DNA of 54,424 nt from Actinoplanes subtropicus (GTDB lineage Bacteria; Actinomycetota; Actinomycetes; Mycobacteriales; Micromonosporaceae), in assembly GCF_000721705.1 (NCBI RefSeq), contig NZ_JOJL01000047.1, positions 1-54,424 on the forward strand, read 5' to 3'. The notes below the pieces were generated by a model. It saw only the letters and a program-made list of their open reading frames with translations. It searched no databases and was not told the DNA's origin. Positions 41,305 to 49,619 of the stretch are shown piece after piece. Position numbers and translations under genes: made by a program. Position 1 is the first letter of the stretch. Each line of letters begins with the position of its first letter.

Positions 41305-42222
41305 ATGGATCGACTCCTGGTCATGCGTAGCTTCGTGACCGTTGCGGACAAGGGCAGCTTCGCGGGAGCGGCGAAGTCGTTGGGCACCTCCGGATCGCTG
41401 GTCTCCCGGCACATCGCGGATCTGGAGCGGCAGGTCGGTGCCCGGCTGTTGAACCGCTCCGCGCGCTCGATCAGCCTGACCGAGTCCGGGGTGGCGTACC
41501 GCGATTTCGCCCGCCGGATCCTGCAGGAGATCGAGCAGCAGGACCAGGACATCGCGCAAATGCAAGACCGGCCGGAGGGCATGTTGTCGATCATTTGCCC
41601 CAAGTGGATCGGCAGCCTCGACATCGGCGACGCGATCGCCGCCTTCGCGGTCGCTCACCCGAAGATCACCGTGCGCTTCGAGTTGAGCGCCACTCCCACT
41701 TCGGAGCGGACCTACGACTTCCTGGACAGCGGCTTCGACGTCGCTTTCCACACCCGCGACCTACGCGATTCGGCGGTACGACTGCGCCGGATCGCGGGCC
41801 TGCCGTTCGTGGTGTGCGCCTCCCCCGGCTACCTCGCCCAGCATGGCGATCTGCAGTATCCGAACGACCTCGCCGACCACGACTGCCTCGTGCATGTGAA
41901 CGACTCGGTCTGGCGAATCGGACTCGGACCGTCCAGCACCCTGCACAAGATCCGCAGGGTGGCGTTCGTCTCGAACTCGTACATCACGCTGCAGAAGGTA
42001 GCCGTACACGGCCGCGGCATCGCGCTGCTGCCACAGCGTGCCGTTTACGACAACCTGGCAGAGGGCAGCCTGGTCCGCCTGCTGCCGGACATCCCGGTCC
42101 CGGAACGGTCGCTCTACGCGGTGTTCGGTCCCGGCGGCCGGGTTCCCCGCAAGGTGCAGGTCGTCCTGGACTTCCTGTCCATCTGGTTCAAGAAGAATCC
42201 GATTTCGCAGCCGGGCGCCTGA
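41305..42222 (+). CDS. LysR-family transcriptional regulator, paralogue 2
   Basis: 305 aa. HTH FVTVADKGSFAGAAKSLG and TSGSLVSRHIADLERQVG; effector domain with LSIICPKWIGSLDIGDAIAA. It is close to the LysR at 17921 throughout, including LDSGFDVAFHTRDLRDSAVR. Last gene of the forward set and 176 bp upstream of the amidohydrolase twin, whose promoter it may control. Confidence 0.92.
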   Translation: MDRLLVMRSFVTVADKGSFAGAAKSLGTSGSLVSRHIADLERQVGARLLNRSARSISLTESGVAYRDFARRILQEIEQQDQDIAQMQDRPEGMLSIICPKWIGSLDIGDAIAAFAVAHPKITVRFELSATPTSERTYDFLDSGFDVAFHTRDLRDSAVRLRRIAGLPFVVCASPGYLAQHGDLQYPNDLADHDCLVHVNDSVWRIGLGPSSTLHKIRRVAFVSNSYITLQKVAVHGRGIALLPQRAVYDNLAEGSLVRLLPDIPVPERSLYAVFGPGGRVPRKVQVVLDFLSIWFKKNPISQPGA

Positions 42223-42236
42223 CCGGGCCGGCGCCC
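42213..42236 (+). terminator. Hairpin overlapping the LysR stop
   Basis: GGGCGCC (42213-42219) pairs with GGCGCCC (42230-42236) across the TGA. A 7-bp GC stem, suited to end the forward operon before the separately promoted amidohydrolase gene. Confidence 0.45.
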
Positions 42237-42246
42237 TTGCACGCCG

Positions 42247-42325
42247 CGCAAGAAAGGCGTTCAGCATCGAGGGTGCTCACCGCGTTGAAGCGGTCAGGCC
42301 GCGTTCCTAGCATCGAGACACCCGG
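42247..42325 (+). promoter_or_regulatory. Promoter of amidohydrolase copy 2
   Basis: CGCAAGAAAGGCG (42247-42259), an inverted repeat ACCGC-N6-GCGGT (42279-42294) and CTAGCATCGAGACACCCGG (42307-42325), with TAGCAT as a -10-like box. The first and last elements recur upstream of copy 1 at 12224 with the gap about one helical turn shorter. The leader would be about 80 nt, ending in AAAGGA before the ATG. Confidence 0.5.
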
Positions 42326-42398
42326 GTGGCCACGGCGCGAACCACCACAACTCCCTGTTTGCCCGCAGACCAAGAACCATGGACGCAAAGGACATCGC

Positions 42399-43259
42399 AT
42401 GTTCATCGTCGACTCTCAGATCCACATCTGGAAGGCAGATACTCCTGACCGTCCCTGGTTGCCTGGCGCCCACGAACGGGTACGGCTCAACGGCCACCCG
42501 GAGAACCCGTTCGGCTACGAAGAATGCCTCGAACTGATGGACGAGGCAGGTATCAACCGGGCCATCATCGTGCCACCGTCCTGGGAGGGCGATCGCATCG
42601 ACTACGCCCTCGAAGCCTGCGAAAAGCACCCCACGCGCTTCGCCGTCATGGCGCGCATTCCGCAGAACAAGCCGGCCGAAGCCACCGCGATGCTCAGAGA
42701 CTTCAGCCAGAATCCCTACATCAAGGGCACGCGATTGACCTTCCACCGACCGATAGACCGAAACTGGATGATCGACGGGACCAACGACTGGTACTGGCCG
42801 CTGGCCGAAGAGCTCGGAATTCCGACCATGGTGCATGCCCCGATCTGGAAAGCGGAGCTCGGCGCGATCGCGGCTCGGCACCCGGCCCTTAAGATCATCA
42901 TCGACCACATGGGCATCATGGCCCGCTGCGTGGACGACGGGATCGGCTTCTGGGTCACCGAGACCGCTGATCTGCACACACACCCGAACATCTACGTCAA
43001 AGTGTCGGCCATCCCGGACTACTCCTCGCAGCCTTTCCCGAACCTCAATGTCGAGAAGTACGTCCGGGAAGTGGTGGACAAGATGGGCGCCCAACGCTGC
43101 TTCTGGGGTACCGACATCACGCGCCTGCTCGGCCGTGGGATCACCTACACCGACGCGGTCGAGCAGTTCACGCAGCACTTCGCATTGACCCGGGAGGAGC
43201 TGGAGTGGATCATGGGCCGTGGCATTTGTGAGTGCCTCGACTGGCCGATCGACGAGTAG
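42399..43259 (+). CDS. Amidohydrolase-family (COG2159/lactonase-like) hydrolase, copy 2
   Basis: 286 aa, nearly the same protein as at 11358: FIVDSQIHIWKADTPDRPWL, VHAPIWKAELG, IIIDHMGIMARCVDD and FWGTDITRLLGRG. The first metal His is again Gln. The two copies differ mostly by conservative changes, which indicates selection on both. Here it stands alone, without the ThDP and Ldh2 genes that follow copy 1. It is bordered on the right by a transposase scrap. Confidence 0.84.
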   Translation: MFIVDSQIHIWKADTPDRPWLPGAHERVRLNGHPENPFGYEECLELMDEAGINRAIIVPPSWEGDRIDYALEACEKHPTRFAVMARIPQNKPAEATAMLRDFSQNPYIKGTRLTFHRPIDRNWMIDGTNDWYWPLAEELGIPTMVHAPIWKAELGAIAARHPALKIIIDHMGIMARCVDDGIGFWVTETADLHTHPNIYVKVSAIPDYSSQPFPNLNVEKYVREVVDKMGAQRCFWGTDITRLLGRGITYTDAVEQFTQHFALTREELEWIMGRGICECLDWPIDE

Positions 43260-43274
43260 GCCGGATTGCCGCCT

Positions 43275-43398
43275 GTCGTGGACCCGAACGGTGGTCCGCT
43301 CGGCTTCGGCGAGGACCTGATCGACGATGGCCGGGTACTTCCCGTCGCGGTGCCGGATCAGGTACCTGACCTTGCGCCTGGCGCCGTCGAGAGCCGCG
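43275..43398 (-). pseudogene. Fragment of a DDE (rve) transposase
   Basis: Reading the minus strand gives ARRKVRYLIRHRDGKYPAIV and DQVLAEAERTTVRVH. This is the second-Asp region (RxLIRDRDxK) of IS481/IS3-type integrase-core transposases. Both ends are missing and no terminal repeats are seen. Confidence 0.7.
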
Positions 43399-43429
43399 GC
43401 CCACGACCCGCTCGGTGAGGAGGGCCGGG

Positions 43430-44842
43430 TCAGCGCACCCAGCGCTCCACGCGCAGGTCGGTGTTCGAGCCGACCAACAGGGTGGCGCTCGCCTCGGTCC
43501 AACCGGCGTCCTTGAGGCGCTGCTCCGCCGCCACCACCGGCAGGCTGTTCTGTTTCAGCACGACCCGGACCAGCCACACGACAGTGGACGAGGTCTGCGT
43601 GGTGAACAGCGTGGGCGGCAGGACGAGGTCCTGGGACAGGCGCGGTTCGAGCGAGAGGTACGTCTTGAGGTCGAGCGAGGTGCGGCCGTCGGCGGGCACG
43701 ATGGGCTCGCCGGTCCGCTGCTCGGCGGCGAGCAGTCGGATCGCGGCGGGTGACGGCTCCTTGGCGGCGTCGTTCGCGTGTTGGAGCACCCCGACCATTG
43801 ACAGGGTGACGAGCAGCGCGCCCGCGGCGGTCCGCAGTCGGGCGGAACGCAGCGCCGCGACCCCGAGCGAGGCGGCTACCACGACCCCCAGCAGCGTGAA
43901 GAGGAGGTAGCGCGGGAAGTAGGCGGGTGACACGAGTTCGAGGCCGGTGATGAGCAGCAGCGGCACGGCGACCCAGCACAGCACGAAGGCCCGTCGGGGG
44001 CCGCGCCGCAGGCCGAGGAGGGCGGCGGCGAGCGCGACGGAGAGCGCGACGAAGCCCTCGGACCAGTCCCGGACGGCATCCACCGGCAGCCACAGGCCGA
44101 CCGGGGCGGGGGATGGCGCGCCGTACGCCCCGCCGGCCATCGACCAGCCGACCAGCAGCGCCGCCGGCAGGCTCCCGGCGGCCAGGGCGAACGCGGCCCG
44201 GATGCCGGCCCGGCGGCGCAGCGCCAGGGCCGCGATCGCGAAGCCGGCCAGCACCGGCAGTGTGAACCAGTGCATGAGCCCGGCCACGGCGGCGGCGCTC
44301 CCGATCCGGAGCAGGCCGGTTCCGGTGCTGAGCCAGCCGGCGAACCACAACGCGCACAGCGCGAGCGCGAGCATGGCGGGGCCGTAGCTGCGAGCCTGGA
44401 TCGCCTGGTCGACCAGGAGCGGTCCGGTGGCGCAGAGCAGCCCGCAGAGCAGCCCGGCGCCCGGCCCGGCGAGGCGGCGTACGAGCTCGGCGAGGACGGC
44501 GACCGCGCCGGCCGCGCACAGCAGTGAGGGCAGCCGCAGCGCGAACTGGCTTGTGCCGAAGGCGGCGCACCAGAAGTGCAACGCCACGTAGTAGGGGGCG
44601 TTGAACGAGGGAGGGACGTCCATCAGGTACGAGATGACGCCGACCCGGTGCCAGACGCCGTTGAACAGCGTGCCCAGGGGCACGCCCGCGGCGAGTCGGC
44701 TGTATGCCTCGTCGTACCACAGGGGCAGGTTGCGGGCGAGCTGGGCGAGGCCCAGGACGAGCAGGACAGCTGGTGGCACCGCCCGGGCCGGCGCCGGGCG
44801 GCGCCACCAGCGTGGGGCCCCGGCCCTAGCCGGCAACGGCAC
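43430..44842 (-). CDS. GT-C polytopic glycosyltransferase (GT39/GT83-like)
   Basis: 470 aa, about ten membrane helices. After the first helix comes PLWYDEAYSRLAAGVPLG, the DE-type metal/lipid-sugar motif of PMT/ArnT-like transferases, then MDVPPSFNAPYYVALHFWCA. Soluble C-terminal segment of about 100 residues. GTG start overlapping the previous gene by 17 nt. Transfers a sugar from a polyprenyl phosphate carrier on the outer membrane face; acceptor unknown. Confidence 0.85.
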   Translation of the reverse strand: MPLPARAGAPRWWRRPAPARAVPPAVLLVLGLAQLARNLPLWYDEAYSRLAAGVPLGTLFNGVWHRVGVISYLMDVPPSFNAPYYVALHFWCAAFGTSQFALRLPSLLCAAGAVAVLAELVRRLAGPGAGLLCGLLCATGPLLVDQAIQARSYGPAMLALALCALWFAGWLSTGTGLLRIGSAAAVAGLMHWFTLPVLAGFAIAALALRRRAGIRAAFALAAGSLPAALLVGWSMAGGAYGAPSPAPVGLWLPVDAVRDWSEGFVALSVALAAALLGLRRGPRRAFVLCWVAVPLLLITGLELVSPAYFPRYLLFTLLGVVVAASLGVAALRSARLRTAAGALLVTLSMVGVLQHANDAAKEPSPAAIRLLAAEQRTGEPIVPADGRTSLDLKTYLSLEPRLSQDLVLPPTLFTTQTSSTVVWLVRVVLKQNSLPVVAAEQRLKDAGWTEASATLLVGSNTDLRVERWVR

Positions 44843-45641
44843 GGGCGTCCTTCGGCTCGCCGTTGCGGGTCTTCGCCGCGTACACGACAGCGAGCAGGAA
44901 GACCGTGCTGCTGACCAGGCTCACCGCGTCCTTGCCGAAGCCCGCGCCCCACGGGCGCGGCACCCAGAGGTAGTCGGCGAAGGAGGCGCCCAGCGGGCGG
45001 GTCACCACGTAAGCCGACCAGAACGCAAGGACCGAGTTGAGCCCGAGGAACTTGTACGCCAGCAGCGGCAGCACGATGAGGACGCAGAACCCGAGGCCCG
45101 ATTCGAGGAAACCCCAGCCGAGCGTCGAGGCGAACATGTCACCGACTGCGGTGCCGAGTGCGAACGTCGCCATCACCGTGGCCCAGTAGAAGGTCTCGCG
45201 GCGGCGGGTCGTGATGCTGTGGATCGACAGGGTGCGTTCGGAGAGGTACCAGGTGCCGAGCGAGGCCGCGACGAGCACGCTGAACGCGATGGTGGTGTCG
45301 ACGAAGGTGAGGCCGAGGCCCTTGCGCAGTCCGTCGGCGACCATCGTGCCGAAGACGCTCACCATCGCCACCGCCGTCCAGTAGGGCCAGGCGCGATAGC
45401 GGTCGGTGCGGAACTGCCACCACAGCGAGGCGACGAGGGCGGCGCCGCCGACCCCGAGGGCCCACCAATCCAGCCTTTCCATGAGGTCGTCGGAGACGCA
45501 CTCGCCCATGCCGGTGGTCAAGATCTTGATGACCCAGAAGAGGGCGGTCGCCTCGGGGACCTTGCTGAACGGCGTTCGTGCTCGCGCGCCGGCGGCGGGC
45601 GCCGCGGACGTCTGGGGAATGTTCATGCGTTTACCTCGCAA
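44826..45641 (-). CDS. Membrane protein with four internal repeats (COG4705-like)
   Basis: 271 aa, about eight helices. Four repeats each carry an aromatic start and a Gly...Asp motif: FWVIKILTTGMGECVSDDL, YWTAVAMVSVFGTMVADG, YWATVMATFALGTAVGDM and FWSAYVVTRPLGASFADY. The family has no established function. It overlaps both neighbours (17 and 11 bp) in the glycan operon. Confidence 0.8.
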   Translation of the reverse strand: MRGKRMNIPQTSAAPAAGARARTPFSKVPEATALFWVIKILTTGMGECVSDDLMERLDWWALGVGGAALVASLWWQFRTDRYRAWPYWTAVAMVSVFGTMVADGLRKGLGLTFVDTTIAFSVLVAASLGTWYLSERTLSIHSITTRRRETFYWATVMATFALGTAVGDMFASTLGWGFLESGLGFCVLIVLPLLAYKFLGLNSVLAFWSAYVVTRPLGASFADYLWVPRPWGAGFGKDAVSLVSSTVFLLAVVYAAKTRNGEPKDARAVAG

Positions 45642-46044
45642 GGGACAGGGTGGAAGGGGACCGGAAGAGCCACTGCCGAAGTAGCGTGAAGCGGGCCACG
45701 GTTGCGCCCGCGTTGGCCAGCACGAGGGCGGCGAGTTCGGCCCATCGGTCGGCCGGGCCGAGCAGTGACTGCTCGGCCGCGAGCAAGCCGGCCGAGACGA
45801 CGGCGCCGGCCGCGAGAACGGCCAGCGCGCCGCCGTACAGGCGCCTCGCGGACACCTTCGCGCCGAACGTGTACCGCCCGTTGAGCCAGGTGGTGGGCAC
45901 CGCTACGACCAGGCGCGCCACCACGTTGGCGGCCTGTGCCGGCAGCGCGAGACGCAGCAGCACGTAGGCGCCGAGGCAGGCGGCGGTGCCGACGGCGCCG
46001 ATGACGAGGAACCGGGTGACCTGCCGGCTGGTGGCCGCGTTCAC
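45631..46044 (-). CDS. GtrA-family membrane protein
   Basis: 137 aa, four helices: FLVIGAVGTAACLGAYVLLR, VVARLVVAVPTTWLNGRYTF (the family's asparagine-rich hallmark), then two more. GTG start at the 4-nt overlap with the GT2 gene. GtrA proteins help flip polyprenyl-linked sugars made by a GT2 partner, which is exactly the gene next door. Confidence 0.88.
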   Translation of the reverse strand: MNAATSRQVTRFLVIGAVGTAACLGAYVLLRLALPAQAANVVARLVVAVPTTWLNGRYTFGAKVSARRLYGGALAVLAAGAVVSAGLLAAEQSLLGPADRWAELAALVLANAGATVARFTLLRQWLFRSPSTLSLAR

Positions 46045-46727
46045 GCGCCGGCCCGCCGGCCCTGGCGCGCCGCCCACCACAGGGTTCCGGCGGACTGCCG
46101 CAGCCGGGCCCGCGACGTCCACGCCGAAGTGCCCTCGGTGCGTTCGTCCCGGCGAACTGGCACGCTGGTCAGCGGCAACCCACTCAGGCCGGCGGCGGCG
46201 ACCACGCTCGGCGCGCCGCGCTGCAGCAGGCCCGCGACCACGGCGTCGCGGAGCGGGCGGTTCATGGCGAGGAACGCGCCGGCGTCGACCGGCAGGCCGA
46301 TCAGCGCGGCGAGAACCCGCCGGTGCAGCGCGCCGGTGACCCGGCGGCCGAAGGGCTGGTACGCGCCCCGCCGTCCCGCGAATACGCCCGCGACCCGCTC
46401 ATTGTCCAGGGTGGACAGCAGCAGTGGGATGGCCTCGGGCGGATCCTGGAGGTCGGCGTCCAGGCATACCCACACGTCCGCGTCCGTCTCGGCAGCCAGG
46501 CCGTGCACGATGGCTCGGTGTTGGCCGCCGTTGCGGGGCAGGTGACTCACCCGCACGCGGGGCTCCGCGGCGGCGAGGCTCGCGGCGACGGCACCGCTGC
46601 CGGCGGGACACGCGTCCACCACCAGGCGCAGCGTCCAGGCGCCGGTGAGCGCGGCGTCGAGGCGGGTCGCGAGCGCGGGCAGCGTCGCCGCGTTGCGGTA
46701 GACGGGAACGACGACGGCGACATTCAT
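46041..46727 (-). CDS. GT2-family polyprenyl-phosphate sugar transferase (DPM1/GtrB-like)
   Basis: 228 aa. MNVAVVVPVYRNAATLPALA, DADLQDPPEAIPLLLS near 93 (metal-binding acidic motif) and R-rich GRRGAYQPFGRRVTG. It lacks the C-terminal membrane helices of GtrB, so it is a soluble or peripheral form. ATGA overlap with the epimerase gene. Likely makes the lipid-linked sugar donor for the GT-C enzymes. Confidence 0.88.
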   Translation of the reverse strand: MNVAVVVPVYRNAATLPALATRLDAALTGAWTLRLVVDACPAGSGAVAASLAAAEPRVRVSHLPRNGGQHRAIVHGLAAETDADVWVCLDADLQDPPEAIPLLLSTLDNERVAGVFAGRRGAYQPFGRRVTGALHRRVLAALIGLPVDAGAFLAMNRPLRDAVVAGLLQRGAPSVVAAAGLSGLPLTSVPVRRDERTEGTSAWTSRARLRQSAGTLWWAARQGRRAGA

Positions 46728-47599
46728 CGGTCGCTCCAGCAGCGGGCGAGACCCTCGGCCAGGTCTACGCGGGGCTTCCAGTCCAGGTCGGCGCGAGCTG
46801 CCGCCGGGTCGCAGACCCAGTCGCTGGTGTCCCATCCGCGCCCGGGGTGGGCGCCGGCGCGGGTCGCGATGCGCTGCCCGGTCACCCGTTCGGCGGTGGC
46901 GACGAGTTCCTCGTTGGCGGTTTGCACACCGGTGCCGATGTTGTAGACCGCACCGGGAGCGAGGTCGTCGCGGCCGGCGGCCCGCACGCACGCGTCGACG
47001 ACGTCACCCACCCATACCCAGTCGCGCCGCAGGCCCGGCCCGGTCAGTGCAAGCGTGGTGCCGGCGTGGGCCGCCGCCAGCACTGCCGGGACGAAACGGG
47101 AGGGCTTGTCGCCGGGCCCGTACACCTGGAAGGCGCGCAGCACGCACGACCGGATCCCGCGTTCGGCCGCGACCGCCGTGAACAGCAGCGATCCGGCGGC
47201 CTTGGTGGCACCGAAGTATCCGCGCGGCCGCAGCGGCGTCAGCTCGTCCATCGGCGAGGTCTGGGCGGCGTACTCGGTCGACGAGCCGAGCCGGATCACC
47301 GCCCGGCAGCCGGGCGGCACGGCCTCGACCAGCCACATGCCGGCGACGGCGTTCACGGTCGCGGTGGCGGTCCGGTCGGCGCCGTCGCCGGCCTGACGCG
47401 CGGCGGCCAGGTGGAACATGACCTCCGGCCGCGCGGCGACGACCGCGGCGCGGACCGCGTCGGGGTCGGTGAGGTCGCAGCCGGTCCGGGTCAGCGCGGT
47501 GACGTCGGCGCCCTGTTCGGCGAGGCGGGCCACGAGGTGCCGGCCGACGAACCCGCCCGCGCCGGTAACCAGGACCCGCCGGCGGCCAAGGCTGGTCAC
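46724..47599 (-). CDS. NAD-dependent sugar epimerase/dehydratase (extended SDR)
   Basis: 291 aa. GTGAGGFVGRHLVARLAEQG-type Rossmann start (VLVTGAGGFVGRHL), SSTEYAAQTSP near 103, catalytic YFGATKAAG near 128 and DWVWVGDVVDACVRAA near 205. Nucleotide-sugar epimerase or reductase family; precise sugar unknown. Coupled 4 nt with both neighbours. Confidence 0.88.
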   Translation of the reverse strand: MTSLGRRRVLVTGAGGFVGRHLVARLAEQGADVTALTRTGCDLTDPDAVRAAVVAARPEVMFHLAAARQAGDGADRTATATVNAVAGMWLVEAVPPGCRAVIRLGSSTEYAAQTSPMDELTPLRPRGYFGATKAAGSLLFTAVAAERGIRSCVLRAFQVYGPGDKPSRFVPAVLAAAHAGTTLALTGPGLRRDWVWVGDVVDACVRAAGRDDLAPGAVYNIGTGVQTANEELVATAERVTGQRIATRAGAHPGRGWDTSDWVCDPAAARADLDWKPRVDLAEGLARCWSDR

Positions 47600-48459
47600 C
47601 GTGCAACCGCAGGGGCTCGCCCGACCGCAGCGGTCTGCCCGACGGCCCGGATCAACTCGGTCCGGGCGCGATCCCGGTCACCTGCCGACCGGCCGGCCAG
47701 CCCGGCCAAGTGCGTCCGCATGACGGCCACGGCCGGAGCGAGCGGCTTTCCGGCCGTGTCGGCCAAAAACGAGCGCCGCAGAAAAGTGAAGTCCGCCCGG
47801 AGGCGGACCAGTTCGGCGGCGATCAGCCGGCTCGGCACCGGCGCGCCCCGATCGGGCAGCGTCAGCCCTGCGACACCGAACAACGGCCCGGTCACCCAGG
47901 ATCGGACCTCGTCGGCCGTGCCGTCGACGAGCGGCTCGAAGAGGTTGTCGCTGCCTCGGTCGATGCGCAGGTCGTTGAGTCCCAGATAGACCCGGGAGAG
48001 CGGCCGCCGGCCCAGGCCCGGCGCCGCGGCGACGCCGGCCCGGGTCTCGATCAGGATGCCCAGGCCGCACCGCCCGCCGACGAATCGCAGCGCCCGGTCC
48101 ACCTCGCCGGTGCCGGTCACCATCGGCAGCAGCACCTCGTCCGCGCCCGCGTACACGGCCGCGTCGATCTCCCGGCGCGTCCACGGCCCGAAGCCGTTCA
48201 CCCGGCAGAGCACCCGCGCCGCGGTGGCGGACCGGACCCGCTCGAGATCGGCGAGCGTGTCACCGTTGATCTGGGTGTCCTGACCGGCCTGCCGGCGGCG
48301 TTTGCCGCGCCGTTCCCAATCGACGACGAATCCGTCGACGCCGGCCCGGGTCGCCTCGGCCACCACCTGGGGATCGGTGTGGAAGAGGAAGAACGCCGGC
48401 GCCTGCCCGCGTTGGGCCGTGGCCGCCTCGTGCCCGGCGTCGGCGATGCCGAGGGTCAT
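47596..48459 (-). CDS. HpcH/HpaI aldolase/citrate-lyase-like TIM-barrel protein
   Basis: 287 aa. VDGFVVDWERRGKRRR near 42, RVNGFGPWTRREIDAAVYAG near 88, GADEVLLPMV, LGILIETRAGVAAAPG near 133 (metal Glu) and VYLGLNDLRIDRGSDNLFEP near 157 (metal Asp region). The barrel ligands are present. Unusual inside a glycan operon, where an aldol reaction on a pyruvate-like donor could build or trim an acidic sugar; this is inference. It opens the seven-gene minus-strand operon. Confidence 0.8.
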   Translation of the reverse strand: MTLGIADAGHEAATAQRGQAPAFFLFHTDPQVVAEATRAGVDGFVVDWERRGKRRRQAGQDTQINGDTLADLERVRSATAARVLCRVNGFGPWTRREIDAAVYAGADEVLLPMVTGTGEVDRALRFVGGRCGLGILIETRAGVAAAPGLGRRPLSRVYLGLNDLRIDRGSDNLFEPLVDGTADEVRSWVTGPLFGVAGLTLPDRGAPVPSRLIAAELVRLRADFTFLRRSFLADTAGKPLAPAVAVMRTHLAGLAGRSAGDRDRARTELIRAVGQTAAVGRAPAVAR

Positions 48460-48554
48460 GGCTGATCACTCCGTCTCCTGGTACTGGCTGCACCGAGGAT
48501 CGACGGCGAAATTGGACGTCAGCTTTGCTCCGGCCATGAGTTCGCTATGAGCAC

Positions 48555-49619
48555 CTACGGCACGTAGGAGCTGGTGAAGGACAGCAGCGACTGTCCGAAA
48601 AGGATGAGCGGCGCGGCGATCGCTGCCACGAGACGCAGGCGCGGCCGCTCGGCGAGCACGGCCGCTGCAGCGAGCAGCAGAGGCAGGGCCGAGCACGCGT
48701 ACCGTTCGAACGAGCCGAAATTCCGCGCCGTGACCGCGAGGAAGACGGTAGCGGCGGCGAAGACGGTGAACGACACGGGCAACCGGCGGGCTGACACGAC
48801 CAGGAGCGCGAGCGCCACGAGGATCCAGACGACCCGGATCAGCGCCGGCCAGGGCGTCTCCACCGCCCTCACCAGCGAGGTGAACGGGTTGACCAGCACC
48901 CCGCCGCGCAAGTCGGCCGCAGTCTGGACGCGAAACGGGGTGAGCGGGTCGCCGTACGCATGCCAGGCCCACCCCAGGTACGCGACCAGGCCGGCCGCCG
49001 GGGCGCAGGTGGCGGCCAGCCGGGCAACCAGGCCGCCCGGCGTGGCGGCCCGCAGACCCCGGGCGGCCTCGATGGCGGTCGGCAGGCAGAGCAGCACCCC
49101 GGTCGGCCGCAGTGCCCCAGCCACCAGCGCGGCGGCCGCACAGGCCCACCAGCGGCCGCGGCGGGCACCCAGCAACACCACGCACACCAGCACCCCGAAC
49201 AGCGCCTCGGTGTAGCCCATGGCGAGGACGAACCCGGCCGGGGCCAATGCCACCGCGGCCGTCGACAGGTCAGCCGCCGGGTTGCCCAGGCCCGCCGCGA
49301 GCGCCACCCGCCGGGCCAGGAAGAGGTAGAGCAGGGCGGCCGCGTTGCCGATGACCACGAGCATGACGCCCGGCGGGGCGAGAACCAGCGCGGCAGACCA
49401 TCGGGCCAGCAACGGCAGCACCGGGAAGAACCGGATCGCGCCGGCGGGACTGGCGGCGTACCCGTGCACCGCGATCGTTTCGTACCAGTACCCGTCCCAG
49501 GCCAGTAGGCTAGCGTGCCGGTGCGCCGGGATCAGCAGGGCCGTGAGGAGCGCGACCAGCACGATGACACGCGAGACGAGCCAGGCCCACAACACCGATG
49601 AGCGGAACACAGCAGGCAT
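48555..49619 (-). CDS. GT-C mannosyltransferase-like membrane protein (PIG-V family)
   Basis: 354 aa, about nine helices. Loop 1 carries LLAWDGYWYETIAVHGYA and AIRFFPVLPLLARW, the WDxxWY and FFP pattern of PIG-V-type mannosyltransferases. Ends with a large loop and FGSFERYACSALPLLLAAAA. Its 5' end overlaps the 5' end of the divergent GT gene if both longest starts are used. Confidence 0.85.
   Translation of the reverse strand: MPAVFRSSVLWAWLVSRVIVLVALLTALLIPAHRHASLLAWDGYWYETIAVHGYAASPAGAIRFFPVLPLLARWSAALVLAPPGVMLVVIGNAAALLYLFLARRVALAAGLGNPAADLSTAAVALAPAGFVLAMGYTEALFGVLVCVVLLGARRGRWWACAAAALVAGALRPTGVLLCLPTAIEAARGLRAATPGGLVARLAATCAPAAGLVAYLGWAWHAYGDPLTPFRVQTAADLRGGVLVNPFTSLVRAVETPWPALIRVVWILVALALLVVSARRLPVSFTVFAAATVFLAVTARNFGSFERYACSALPLLLAAAAVLAERPRLRLVAAIAAPLILFGQSLLSFTSSYVP

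Noticed and set aside
42294..44807. An 837-codon minus-strand open frame
   Set aside because: Antisense shadow of the amidohydrolase and a frame-shifted shadow of the GT-C gene; only the short transposase fragment within it is meaningful.
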